Part shown: one piece after another, positions 26,816 through 34,963 of the stretch
Numbering within the stretch: position 1 is the first letter of the stretch
Layout: each line of letters opens with the position of its first letter
Assembly (NCBI GenBank): GCA_913061185.1
Contig: CAJXTI010000006.1
Location: forward strand, 1-64,000
DNA: 64,000 bases
Source of the DNA: an uncultured Oceanobacter sp.
GTDB lineage: Bacteria; Pseudomonadota; Gammaproteobacteria; Pseudomonadales; Oceanobacteraceae
Reading direction: 5' to 3'
The notes under the pieces: generated by a model
Seen by the model: the letters and a program-made list of their open reading frames with translations, nothing else
What the model was told of the DNA's origin: nothing
Database searches by the model: none
Made by a program: the position numbers and the translations under genes

Positions 26816-28728
26816 TGACTTCGGCGACAACAGAGACGACAGCAACAGCAACAGCAACAGCAGGGATGACCGATTCCCGTCAGCTGCCAACGGCGCGTAT
26901 TGTCGCAGTACAAGATGACCTGGTCACCATCGAAAGTATCGAACTTGCGCCTGGTGAATATCATCCGCTGTCCAAAAACGAAGTGGTTTTTATCTTGCCA
27001 GGCCGCCCGGCGTCTGATGGACGGCAGGAGTACCTGAAAGCCGAGATATTGAGAATACACGGCCGTCGGGCTGATGCTCAGGTCTATGAAAGCACCCGTG
27101 GTGTCGGGGTGGGCGATCCAGTATTACAAACCGGCGAGCTGTTATCGGCAGAGTTGGGGCCGGGTCTGCTTGGCATGGTTTACGATGGTTTACAGAATCC
27201 GCTGGAACAGCTGGCAGCCAGTTACGGTACGTTTCTGCCGCGAGGGGTGGATGTACGTGGCCTCGATCAGCAACGCCGCTGGTCATTCAAACCCGCCATC
27301 AAGGAAGGTCAGAAGCTGCGGGCAGGAGACGTGACCGGCGCAGTCGCAGAAGGTCGTTTTGAACACAAGATCATGGTGCCATTTGACTGGCAGGGTGAGT
27401 GGCAACTTGACTGGATTCTTGAAGGCAGTTTTACCGTTGCCGATCCAGTCGCCAGGTTGACGCCGCTGTCGGACAGCGGCGTTGCCGACATTCACCGTAG
27501 TCGTAACCTGACACTCAGTCAGCGCTGGCCAATTCGGATGCCGATCTCACGTCGGCTGATGGCGCTGGGTGAAGCTGAACGTGTTTATCCCAGTCAGCCG
27601 CTGTCCACCACAATCCGGCTGGTGGATACCTTTTTTCCTTTGGCCAAGGGCGGTACTGGCTGTATTCCTGGGCCATTTGGTGCCGGTAAAACCGTACTGC
27701 AGGGGCTGATTTCGCGTTATTCGGATGTCGATATCGTGATCGTTGTCGCCTGTGGTGAACGCGCTGGCGAGGTGGTGGAGACGATTCAGGAATTTCCCGG
27801 TATGACGGATCCCAAGACCGGTGGCAGCCTGATGGATCGAACCATTATCCTCTGTAATACTTCATCTATGCCGGTCGCTGCACGAGAAGCATCTATCTAT
27901 ATGGGCATTACGCTGGCGGAGTATTACCAGAGTATGGGGTATGACGTCTTACTGATTGCTGATTCGACGTCTCGCTGGGCTCAGGCGATGCGAGAAACCT
28001 CGGGACGATTGGAGGAAATTCCAGGCGAAGAAGCGTTTCCGGCCTATCTGGACTCCTCGATCCGTAATGTGTACGAACGGGCAGGGGTGATCCGTCGCTC
28101 CAACGGCGTTGAAGGTACCTTTACCATGGTTGGCACCGTCTCTCCTGCCGGAGGTAATTTTGAAGAACCGGTGACCCAGGCGACTCTGGGCACCGTAAAA
28201 ACGTTTCTGGGGCTATCCGCCGATCGGGCTTACCGGCGTTTTTATCCGGCGGTCGACCCGCTGATTTCCTGGTCCCGTTATCTGAAGCAATTACAGCCCT
28301 GGTTTGATAGCCACTTATCCCCTGGCTGGACCCATCGGGTTGAGTCCTTGTCGCAGCTGCTGGTGCGGGGTGATGAAGTCAGCCGCATGATGCAGGTGAC
28401 CGGTGAAGAAGGCATCACACTGGACGATTTTATTCTCCAGCAAAAAGCGCTGTTGCTGGATATGGTGTATCTACAGCAGGATGCTTTTGATGAAGTGGAT
28501 GTATCGGTTCCGATGGATCGTCAGCAGCGGCTGTTTGAACGGATGGAAGCGGTTGTTCGGCATAAACCGGTGTTTGTTGCCGACTCTGACTCGCAAAGGA
28601 AAGCCGCTGTCCGAACCTTCTACACCCGACTGACAGGCCTATTTAAAAACCTCAATTACGCGGTGGATGGCTCCGGTGAATACAACCGTTTACTGGAAGC
28701 GATCAGGGTGATGTTGAATCAACCCTGA
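26812..28728 (+). CDS. ntpA: V/A-type ATPase subunit A (catalytic)
   Basis: 638 residues. P-loop GPFGAGKT at 287-294, the non-homologous insertion domain (about 130-210), ACGERAGEVVE and the SRWAQAMRETSGRLEEIPGEEAFPAYL catalytic segment are intact. It hydrolyses or makes ATP. The first 20 residues are a Thr/Ala-rich extension from four in-frame copies of ACAGCA at 26839-26862, not typical of the family; translation could also begin at the second ATG (26815). Last gene of the operon, following DUF2764 with a 4-bp overlap. Confidence 0.96.
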   Translation: MMTSATTETTATATATAGMTDSRQLPTARIVAVQDDLVTIESIELAPGEYHPLSKNEVVFILPGRPASDGRQEYLKAEILRIHGRRADAQVYESTRGVGVGDPVLQTGELLSAELGPGLLGMVYDGLQNPLEQLAASYGTFLPRGVDVRGLDQQRRWSFKPAIKEGQKLRAGDVTGAVAEGRFEHKIMVPFDWQGEWQLDWILEGSFTVADPVARLTPLSDSGVADIHRSRNLTLSQRWPIRMPISRRLMALGEAERVYPSQPLSTTIRLVDTFFPLAKGGTGCIPGPFGAGKTVLQGLISRYSDVDIVIVVACGERAGEVVETIQEFPGMTDPKTGGSLMDRTIILCNTSSMPVAAREASIYMGITLAEYYQSMGYDVLLIADSTSRWAQAMRETSGRLEEIPGEEAFPAYLDSSIRNVYERAGVIRRSNGVEGTFTMVGTVSPAGGNFEEPVTQATLGTVKTFLGLSADRAYRRFYPAVDPLISWSRYLKQLQPWFDSHLSPGWTHRVESLSQLLVRGDEVSRMMQVTGEEGITLDDFILQQKALLLDMVYLQQDAFDEVDVSVPMDRQQRLFERMEAVVRHKPVFVADSDSQRKAAVRTFYTRLTGLFKNLNYAVDGSGEYNRLLEAIRVMLNQP

Positions 28729-28753
28729 AAATAGTATCGTTGCTTGCTTAACC

Positions 28754-28796
28754 CCTGTTCTGGACTAGATTTAAGCGATGAAGTAACCAGAACAGG
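28754..28796 (+). repeat. 10-bp perfect inverted repeat before the receiver gene
   Basis: CCTGTTCTGG (28754-28763) and CCAGAACAGG (28787-28796) with a 23-bp spacer. There is no T-run, so it is not a standard terminator. The right arm contains the AGG nearest to the start codon at 28805, so a hairpin in the mRNA could hide the ribosome site; it could equally be a protein-binding operator. Confidence 0.6.
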
Positions 28797-28804
28797 TATT
28801 GATT

Positions 28805-29191
28805 ATGGCTCCCAAGTGCCTTGTCGCGGACGACAGTCTATATGCTCGCATGATCATAAAAGACGTCATTCTCCGAATATTCCCAGATGCAGAATTTCAC
28901 GAAGCCGGTTCCGGTGAGGTTGCCATTACAACCGCTGAAAGTGCCGGTTACGATTTTGACTGGTATCTGCTCGACGTCAATATGGCACCGCCAGATGGTG
29001 TCGCAACCAGCAAGCAACTCATGGCGGCTGGAGTGGATGCCAGCAAAATTGCTCTGGTGACCGGCAATCGATCATCCAACTTGATAGAGGAAGCCAATAC
29101 GCTGGGCGTGCAGTACATCAACAAGGCGATCAGTCCAGAGGATATCGGACTGTTTGTCGAACGCTTGCGTACTTTTTTTGGTCGGAGCTGA
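28805..29191 (+). CDS. CheY-like single-domain response regulator
   Basis: 128 residues from the ATG at 28805; a TTG at 28799 is in frame but unlikely. It is a receiver domain only: VADDS holds the acidic pair, WYLLDVNM the phospho-acceptor Asp, LVTGN the Thr switch and INKAISPE the Lys. It has no output domain, so it works by protein contact. It is 2 bp from a CheC-like gene, whose product may dephosphorylate it, and heads a three-gene signalling operon with a c-di-GMP protein. No kinase is in the window. Confidence 0.9.
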   Translation: MAPKCLVADDSLYARMIIKDVILRIFPDAEFHEAGSGEVAITTAESAGYDFDWYLLDVNMAPPDGVATSKQLMAAGVDASKIALVTGNRSSNLIEEANTLGVQYINKAISPEDIGLFVERLRTFFGRS

Positions 29192-29193
29192 TC

Positions 29194-29823
29194 ATGATCA
29201 TGGATGAGCAGTCGCGGGCCATCAGTCTGGATGTCTTGGCAGAATCACTGAACCTGGGACTGGGCCATGTGATTGATGAGCTGTCAGAAATTTCAAACAG
29301 TCGTATCGAATTACACGTTCCTGAAGTCAATATGTTGCCCAAAAAAGAGGCACTGGCTTTTACCGAGCAATTGCGCCAAGAAGGTAAGGCGATTTTTGTG
29401 CAACAGCGCTTTTCCGGAGAAATTTGCGGGGAGGCCTTACTGTTTTTTAGTGAACGGGAAAGTCTGAATCTGCTGAATGGGCTGCTGGGAGAGCAAGAGC
29501 AGACACTGATCGAGTTTGCCGTAACCGAAGAAGAAATGCTGCTGGATCTGACCAATGTGGCCGTTTCTGGTGTTATCTATGCGCTGTCCCAGTTACTGGG
29601 CATTCAAATCCATACTGAATTACCGCGCTGTGAATACGGCAATTTCAGCGACCTTAACGACAGTGGCCGGTTGCTCGATGAAGCGGATGACCTGATCTTG
29701 TTTTTGACCATCAGCTTCACCGTGGTCGAAAAAAATTCCCGAGCCCAGCTGATGTTTTTCCAGCCGACCGATGCGCTGGTGACCTTGTTTGATCATATCA
29801 AGAAGCGTTTGGCGGCGTTCTGA
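29194..29823 (+). CDS. CheC-like phosphatase family protein
   Basis: 209 residues; GGAG lies 6 bp before the ATG. CheC proteins dephosphorylate CheY through the motif D/S-x3-E-x2-N with a proline 23 residues after the Asn. The first copy is intact at D28-E32-N35; the second is E114-x3-D118-x2-N121 with P144 exactly 23 residues on, so Asp replaces the usual Glu. The partner is probably the adjacent receiver protein. No chemoreceptor genes are near, so the output need not be chemotaxis. Confidence 0.8.
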   Translation: MIMDEQSRAISLDVLAESLNLGLGHVIDELSEISNSRIELHVPEVNMLPKKEALAFTEQLRQEGKAIFVQQRFSGEICGEALLFFSERESLNLLNGLLGEQEQTLIEFAVTEEEMLLDLTNVAVSGVIYALSQLLGIQIHTELPRCEYGNFSDLNDSGRLLDEADDLILFLTISFTVVEKNSRAQLMFFQPTDALVTLFDHIKKRLAAF

Positions 29824-29825
29824 GT

Positions 29826-31985
29826 ATGCCTGAAATGTATCGGCATATTATTGACCTGGTGGATAGCGGGATTGTTGTGCTCAACACGGAAGGAGCCGTG
29901 GTGTCCTGGAATGGCTGGATGGCAGAACGGTCGGGCATTAGCGAACAGGACATTCTGGGTAAGGACATGATCGAAGCCATGCCAGAACTGGATAACAGCC
30001 GTATTGCCCGTGCGGTGTTCAAGGCACTTAAATTCAACTCGCCTTCTGTGTTGTCCGCCAAATTGCTGAAAACGTCATTTCCGCTGTTCAAAAAATCCAT
30101 CTCTGGCCGTTCCCGGCCGTCAGAGCGGCTGGTGCAGTCCATCCAGATAAAACCCTTTGTGCATGATGACGGCAGTCACTACTGCGTTATTTCAATTTTT
30201 GATATCAGCTCGGCGGATATGCGTGAGAAAGTGCTGCGCACCCAGTCGGGGGTGTTGTCGACACTGGTCAAGGATCTACAGGAGAAGGAGCATGAACTCC
30301 GAACCCTGTTCGAGAATACCCAGAATGGCATCCTTATTTTTGATCATCAGGGCACTATTCTGAGCGTTAACCCGGCGGCCTCAACGATGTTTCAGCCGCC
30401 CGAGGGGGCCGAAGTGCAGTTGCCCCATCAGCATCTCTTTGATTTATTTGCAGACATCGAGCCGCAACAGCTTGTCGATGGTATCAGTGAAGAATTTATG
30501 CGCTCACTGTTGCCAATGGCGGGAAAAGAACACGAGATGATGGCGCAACGAGCAGATGGCACACGTTTCCCTGTTTCTGTGTCCGCCAATGCAATTCCTC
30601 ATTTTGGCCAGCCAACGCGATTTTTTATGTTTGTCCGCGATATTACCGCGCGTAAACGAGCAGAAGAACAGCTCTACCGCATGGCCCGGATGGATCCGTT
30701 GACCGGGCTGTGTAACCGGTTCTCATTCAGTGAAGTGCTGGCGAATTCGGTTAAAAGGCATGCGCGTGAACAGCATACGTTATCGGTATTTTTTATCGAT
30801 CTGGATCGTTTTAAAAACGTGAATGACAGCCTCGGGCACGACGCAGGTGACGAACTGCTGCGGCAGGTTGGTGAACGGCTGGTGGAATGCTGCCGTGATT
30901 CAGATACCGTGTCGCGCTGGGCGGGTGACGAGTTCGTGATGTTATTGCCGCAGCAGAATCAGGGGCGCTCATCAATTACGGTAGCAGAAAAAATTCTCGA
31001 AGCGATCGCCCGTCCGTTCGAGGTGAACTCGAATCAAGTGTATATACATTGCAGTATTGGTATAGCCCAGTTTCCTGATGACGGTGTGGAAATGGAACGG
31101 CTGATTTTTTGTGCCGACCAGGCGATGTATCAGGCCAAGGCGGATGGTAAGGGTAAATTCCGCTTTTTTACCCCCGCGATGAACGATCGTACGCTGGCCC
31201 GATTGAAAACCGAAAGCGAATTACGCCTGGCACTACAACACAATCAGTTTGAACTCTATTATCAACCACAAATAGATGTCGCTCATGGGCGCTTGTTTGG
31301 CGTGGAAGCCTTACTGCGTTGGCATCACCCTGAGCGGGGGATTATTTACCCCAATGAGTTTATTGGTGTTGCCGAGGAGTGCGGACTGATTGGACAGATC
31401 GGTCAGTGGGTGATGGTGCAGGCCTTTGAAACAGCGTCACGCTGGCACAAACGAGAAGACAGTTCACTGTCGATGTCGATCAATATCTCACCAAAGCAGT
31501 TTCAGGAAGGTAACCTGATCTATAACGTCAGGAATCTGATTCAGTCTGTTGGTTTCCCTGCTGAACGGCTGGTTCTGGAAGTGACGGAAGGGCATTTTAT
31601 CGATGATGCTGGAGAAAGCCTGAACAAGTTACGCACACTGAGAAACCTGGGCGTGAAAATCGCAATTGATGATTTTGGTACCGGGTATTCCTCTCTGGCG
31701 TATTTGCGGCATTTGCCGGTGGATATATTAAAAATAGATCGCCATTTCCTGCAAAGTGCGGCAACGGATAAAACAGATGCCAGTATTGTTTCGGTTATTA
31801 TTGATCTTGCGCATGCACTGGAGTTGGAAGTCGTGGCCGAGGGAATTGAGCATTTGTCACAAATGGATCTGTTGCGAATGAAAGGCTGTGATATCGCCCA
31901 GGGGTATTATATTGGCTATCCTATGTGTATTGATGATCTGGTAGACTGGTATAGCAGTTACAAAAACTTGGGCTGTGTTAATTAA
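29826..31985 (+). CDS. PAS-PAS-GGDEF-EAL c-di-GMP signalling protein
   Basis: 719 residues. Two PAS domains (about 5-125 and 155-275, ending in VRDITARKRAEEQL), a short linker, GGDEF (290-450) and EAL (455-715). The GGDEF signature reads AGDEF (366-370); the inhibitory I-site RDSD is present at 357-360. The EAL domain has EALLRW (494-499) and DDFGTGYSSL, so phosphodiesterase activity is expected, while AGDEF variants can still be active cyclases. No membrane helix. It follows the CheC-like gene by 2 bp. Confidence 0.94.
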   Translation: MPEMYRHIIDLVDSGIVVLNTEGAVVSWNGWMAERSGISEQDILGKDMIEAMPELDNSRIARAVFKALKFNSPSVLSAKLLKTSFPLFKKSISGRSRPSERLVQSIQIKPFVHDDGSHYCVISIFDISSADMREKVLRTQSGVLSTLVKDLQEKEHELRTLFENTQNGILIFDHQGTILSVNPAASTMFQPPEGAEVQLPHQHLFDLFADIEPQQLVDGISEEFMRSLLPMAGKEHEMMAQRADGTRFPVSVSANAIPHFGQPTRFFMFVRDITARKRAEEQLYRMARMDPLTGLCNRFSFSEVLANSVKRHAREQHTLSVFFIDLDRFKNVNDSLGHDAGDELLRQVGERLVECCRDSDTVSRWAGDEFVMLLPQQNQGRSSITVAEKILEAIARPFEVNSNQVYIHCSIGIAQFPDDGVEMERLIFCADQAMYQAKADGKGKFRFFTPAMNDRTLARLKTESELRLALQHNQFELYYQPQIDVAHGRLFGVEALLRWHHPERGIIYPNEFIGVAEECGLIGQIGQWVMVQAFETASRWHKREDSSLSMSINISPKQFQEGNLIYNVRNLIQSVGFPAERLVLEVTEGHFIDDAGESLNKLRTLRNLGVKIAIDDFGTGYSSLAYLRHLPVDILKIDRHFLQSAATDKTDASIVSVIIDLAHALELEVVAEGIEHLSQMDLLRMKGCDIAQGYYIGYPMCIDDLVDWYSSYKNLGCVN

Positions 31986-32464
31986 AACAGAATATCTGCC
32001 TGACTGTCTTTCTTCTTGTATTATTATGCTGCCGGTTTGTTACTGGTTTGCGGCGTTATTATATTGATATCTGCTGATTGGCGTGCTGGCTTCGTTTAAT
32101 AGGGTGCCTAAGGATGCCTGTAGTCTTCAAAACTCACCATAAAGCGTCGTTCGAGTCGTGCCTTGTTGCACGGGTTTCGCTTCACATTCCGGTTTTTGAC
32201 CGCTGGGTGCCGCAATGCACTGGATTGGTGCTTTTGGGGTGTGTGATCTGTTCGTCATTGGTGCCTTTGTAGCAAGGGTTGATCGCGGCTGCCTGATTCA
32301 TGATCAATACCTATCATTCTGCGCCAGAATGGCCGCTGTGGCGGCTTGCAGTCATCCATGGGGAGTGGTTTACTTCGGGCACTTTGTAGTCTTTCAGAGT
32401 GACCCAGTGCTTGCCAGTCTGGCGTCAATTCCTCATTAACCTGATGGCAAATTTCAGGAGCTGT
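31986..32464. other. 479-bp intergenic region
   Basis: No convincing gene in either strand. It holds an NtrC-like palindrome and a possible sigma54 promoter (described separately at 32216-32274) and the ribosome site AGGAG in front of the ATP-grasp gene at 32465. Confidence 0.5.
32216..32274 (+). promoter_or_regulatory. Possible NtrC site and sigma54 promoter
   Basis: TGCACTGGATTGGTGCT at 32216-32232 agrees with the NtrC consensus TGCACC-N5-GGTGCA except for the two edge bases. At 32258-32274 TTGGTGCCTTTGTAGCA has GG at 32260-32261 and GC at 32272-32273 with exactly 10 bp between, as in -24/-12 promoters, though the flanks match only in part. ATTGGTGC(T/C)TTTG is repeated directly 33 bp apart (32224, 32257). 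The activator site is closer than usual. Confidence 0.35.
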
Positions 32465-33925
32465 ATGTCTATCGAGTGGAAGGATTACGCACCGGGTGAG
32501 TTCTACGACGAACTTTTCAGTGCACCCGGCTGCGCGCGTGAACCTGCTGAAGCACTTATTTCCTATCTGGAATCTTTCTCGGATGAAGATGTCAATTCAC
32601 GCAAAATAGCGGCTGAATCGACTATTAAGGAAATGGGTGTTTCGTTTACTGTATATACAGAAGGCGGGAATATCGATCGGGCTTGGCCCTTTGACATTCT
32701 TCCCAGAGTGATTTCCAAAAGCCAATGGGATATCACGGCTGCTGGTCTGAAACAGCGCTTGCGTGCGCTTAACCTTTTTATTGATGACTTGTACCACGAT
32801 CAAAAAATCCTCAAGGATGGTGTGGTGCCAGAATTTATACTTAAACAATCGGTTAATTACCGCAAGGAATGTGAAGGTATCAGCCCTCGTTTTGGTGTGT
32901 GGGCTCATATATGTGGTACCGATCTGGTGCGTGACGGTGATGGCCAGTTTTATGTACTGGAAGATAACCTGCGTGTTCCATCTGGCGTATCGTATATGCT
33001 GGAAAACCGCTCGATCATGAAGCGGGTTATTCCTGAAGTGTTTGAAAAAGTAAGTATCGCCCCGGTCGGTGATTATCCTGAACACCTGTTTGATACCCTG
33101 TCGGCGTTATCTCCACGCGAAGTCGACAAGCCGGTGGTGGTGGTGCTGACTCCGGGAATTTATAACTCGGCGTATTTTGAGCATGCTTTTCTGGCACAGC
33201 GTATGGGTGCCGAGCTGGTTGAAGGCAGTGATCTGGTGGTGACAGAAGACGATTGTGTCTACATGAAAACCATTGCTGGTCTGGAACGGGTTGATGTGGT
33301 TTATCGCCGTATTGACGATCTGTTTCTCGACCCGGAAGTATTCCACCCCGATTCCACGCTGGGTGTGCCCGGGCTGATGCGTGCATGGCGTGCCGGTAAC
33401 GTGGCTTTGGCCAACGCGCCGGGTGCCGGTGTGGCTGATGACAAGGTGGTATATGCCTTTGTCCCTGCCATCATCAAGTATTATCTCGGTGAAGAACCAC
33501 TGATTCCGAATGTGGAAACCTTTTTGTGTTACGACGACAAACAGCGCGAATATGTACTGGCCAACCTCGACAAGCTGGTGGTTAAACCTGCCAACGAATC
33601 CGGTGGTTATGGCATGCTGATTGGCCCGCATTCAACCAAAAAAGAGCGTGAAACCTTTGCTGACCTGATCAAGGCTAACCCGCGTAACTACATTGCCCAG
33701 CCAACGCTGGCCTTGTCGACCTCGCCGACTCTGGTGGGTAAAAACAAGGTGGAACCACGTCATCTGGATTTACGGCCGTTTGTACTGCAGTCGCGGGACA
33801 GCTATGTCACGACCGGTGGTTTGACGCGGGTTGCAATGAAAAAAGGTTCTCTGGTAGTTAACTCTTCCCAGGGTGGTGGCAGCAAGGACACCTGGATTGT
33901 CGATACAGGAACAGGAATCGAATAA
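32465..33925 (+). CDS. Circularly permuted ATP-grasp protein (DUF404/DUF407)
   Basis: 486 residues from the ATG at 32465 (AGGAG 4 bp upstream). Circularly permuted ATP-grasp type 2 fold: GVWAHICGTDLVRDGDGQFY, VLEDNLRVPSGVSYMLENR, YRRIDDLFLDPEVF, LVVKPANESGGYGMLIG and LRPFVLQSRDSYVTTGGLTRVA. ATP-grasp enzymes join a carboxylate to an amine or thiol through an acyl phosphate. Comparative genomics predicts these act with alpha-E and transglutaminase/amidoligase proteins to make or modify a peptide; the product is not known. It overlaps the alpha-E gene by one base. Confidence 0.92.
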   Translation: MSIEWKDYAPGEFYDELFSAPGCAREPAEALISYLESFSDEDVNSRKIAAESTIKEMGVSFTVYTEGGNIDRAWPFDILPRVISKSQWDITAAGLKQRLRALNLFIDDLYHDQKILKDGVVPEFILKQSVNYRKECEGISPRFGVWAHICGTDLVRDGDGQFYVLEDNLRVPSGVSYMLENRSIMKRVIPEVFEKVSIAPVGDYPEHLFDTLSALSPREVDKPVVVVLTPGIYNSAYFEHAFLAQRMGAELVEGSDLVVTEDDCVYMKTIAGLERVDVVYRRIDDLFLDPEVFHPDSTLGVPGLMRAWRAGNVALANAPGAGVADDKVVYAFVPAIIKYYLGEEPLIPNVETFLCYDDKQREYVLANLDKLVVKPANESGGYGMLIGPHSTKKERETFADLIKANPRNYIAQPTLALSTSPTLVGKNKVEPRHLDLRPFVLQSRDSYVTTGGLTRVAMKKGSLVVNSSQGGGSKDTWIVDTGTGIE

Positions 33926-34860
33926 TGCTCTCGAAAGTTGCAGAACGTATTTACTGGTCCGCTCGCTATCTGGAGCGGGTTGAAAGCACAGCGCGACTGC
34001 TGAGCATTTATGACAAGCTGTTGTTTGACATGCCGCGGCGTGTCAATCTGGGCTGGTACAACCTGATTGTCATCAACAGTCTTGAAGACGATTACAACAG
34101 TCGCTATTCCGTTCGAGATGAGCGTAATGTAGTGAAGTTTCTGCTGGGTGATGACACCAATCCGTGCTCAGTTGTGAATTCCCTGCGCGCGATTCGTGAA
34201 AACATCCGTACCACGCGGGATGTGATCCCTGCCGATGCCTGGGAACTGGTGAATGAACTGAGTATGTTTGTGCAGGAAAACCTGTCACTCGGTATTAACC
34301 GCAGCATGCGCCACGAGTTCCTCGAAAGCATCATCAAATCCTGTCAGCAAATTGTCGGTTTGCTCTATGTCAATATGACCCGCGACGAAGGCTGGGACAT
34401 GTTGCTGATGGGACAAAACCTGGAACGGGCCGACATGACTTCCCGTAACCTCGATGCCGCGATTGCGGCGATTCATCAGGTGGCTGATGATGAATACGCG
34501 GTGAACAGTCGTCAGATTATCTGGGGTAATGTGTTGCGTTCTCTCAACGCCGATCAGCCCTTCCGTCGCGCCATGCGTTCGTCCATCAAGGGAACCCCTG
34601 TGGTGACCTTTTTATTGGGCGATGAGCAATTTCCCCGCTCAGTTTCATTTTGCCTGAATAAAATCATGGCAAGCTCGGCTTGTTTGCCAGCGGGTGAAGA
34701 CGTGATTAATCGCACCCGATTGATTTGTGATGAAATTACAGCAGACCTGGATGCCGAAGATTTTGGCGTCGCCTTCCGTGAGGATCTGAATGAATTGCAA
34801 TTATCACTGGCAGATGTTCATGACCTGATACAAAAAACCTGGTTCCTGTCGGATCAATAG
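33925..34860 (+). CDS. Alpha-E domain protein (DUF403)
   Basis: 311 residues, all-helical. MLSKVAERIYWSARYLERVESTARLLSIYD is the conserved start of the family, and the LLGDEQFPRSVSFCLNKI segment marks the C-terminal half. The domain occurs only with circularly permuted ATP-grasp proteins, either as a neighbour (here) or fused (as at 38486-41026). Its ATG overlaps the ATP-grasp stop (TAATG), implying linked translation and a complex. Role unknown. Confidence 0.9.
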   Translation: MLSKVAERIYWSARYLERVESTARLLSIYDKLLFDMPRRVNLGWYNLIVINSLEDDYNSRYSVRDERNVVKFLLGDDTNPCSVVNSLRAIRENIRTTRDVIPADAWELVNELSMFVQENLSLGINRSMRHEFLESIIKSCQQIVGLLYVNMTRDEGWDMLLMGQNLERADMTSRNLDAAIAAIHQVADDEYAVNSRQIIWGNVLRSLNADQPFRRAMRSSIKGTPVVTFLLGDEQFPRSVSFCLNKIMASSACLPAGEDVINRTRLICDEITADLDAEDFGVAFREDLNELQLSLADVHDLIQKTWFLSDQ

Positions 34861-34893
34861 CCAATTACCGAGCAGGCAACAGGGACGAAAATG

Positions 34894-34925
34894 AGGTGCT
34901 GGTTTGGCAAGGCCGACCAGCACCT
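34894..34925 (+). repeat. Intra-operon hairpin, 10-bp stem
   Basis: AGGTGCTGGT (34894-34903) pairs perfectly with ACCAGCACCT (34916-34925) across a 12-nt loop. It sits between the alpha-E and DUF2126 genes without a T-run, so it more likely sets mRNA stability or partial termination than full stop. Confidence 0.55.
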
Positions 34926-34963
34926 GTAACGATATTCAGAGTTTTCCTATTTCGGGAGCAGTT

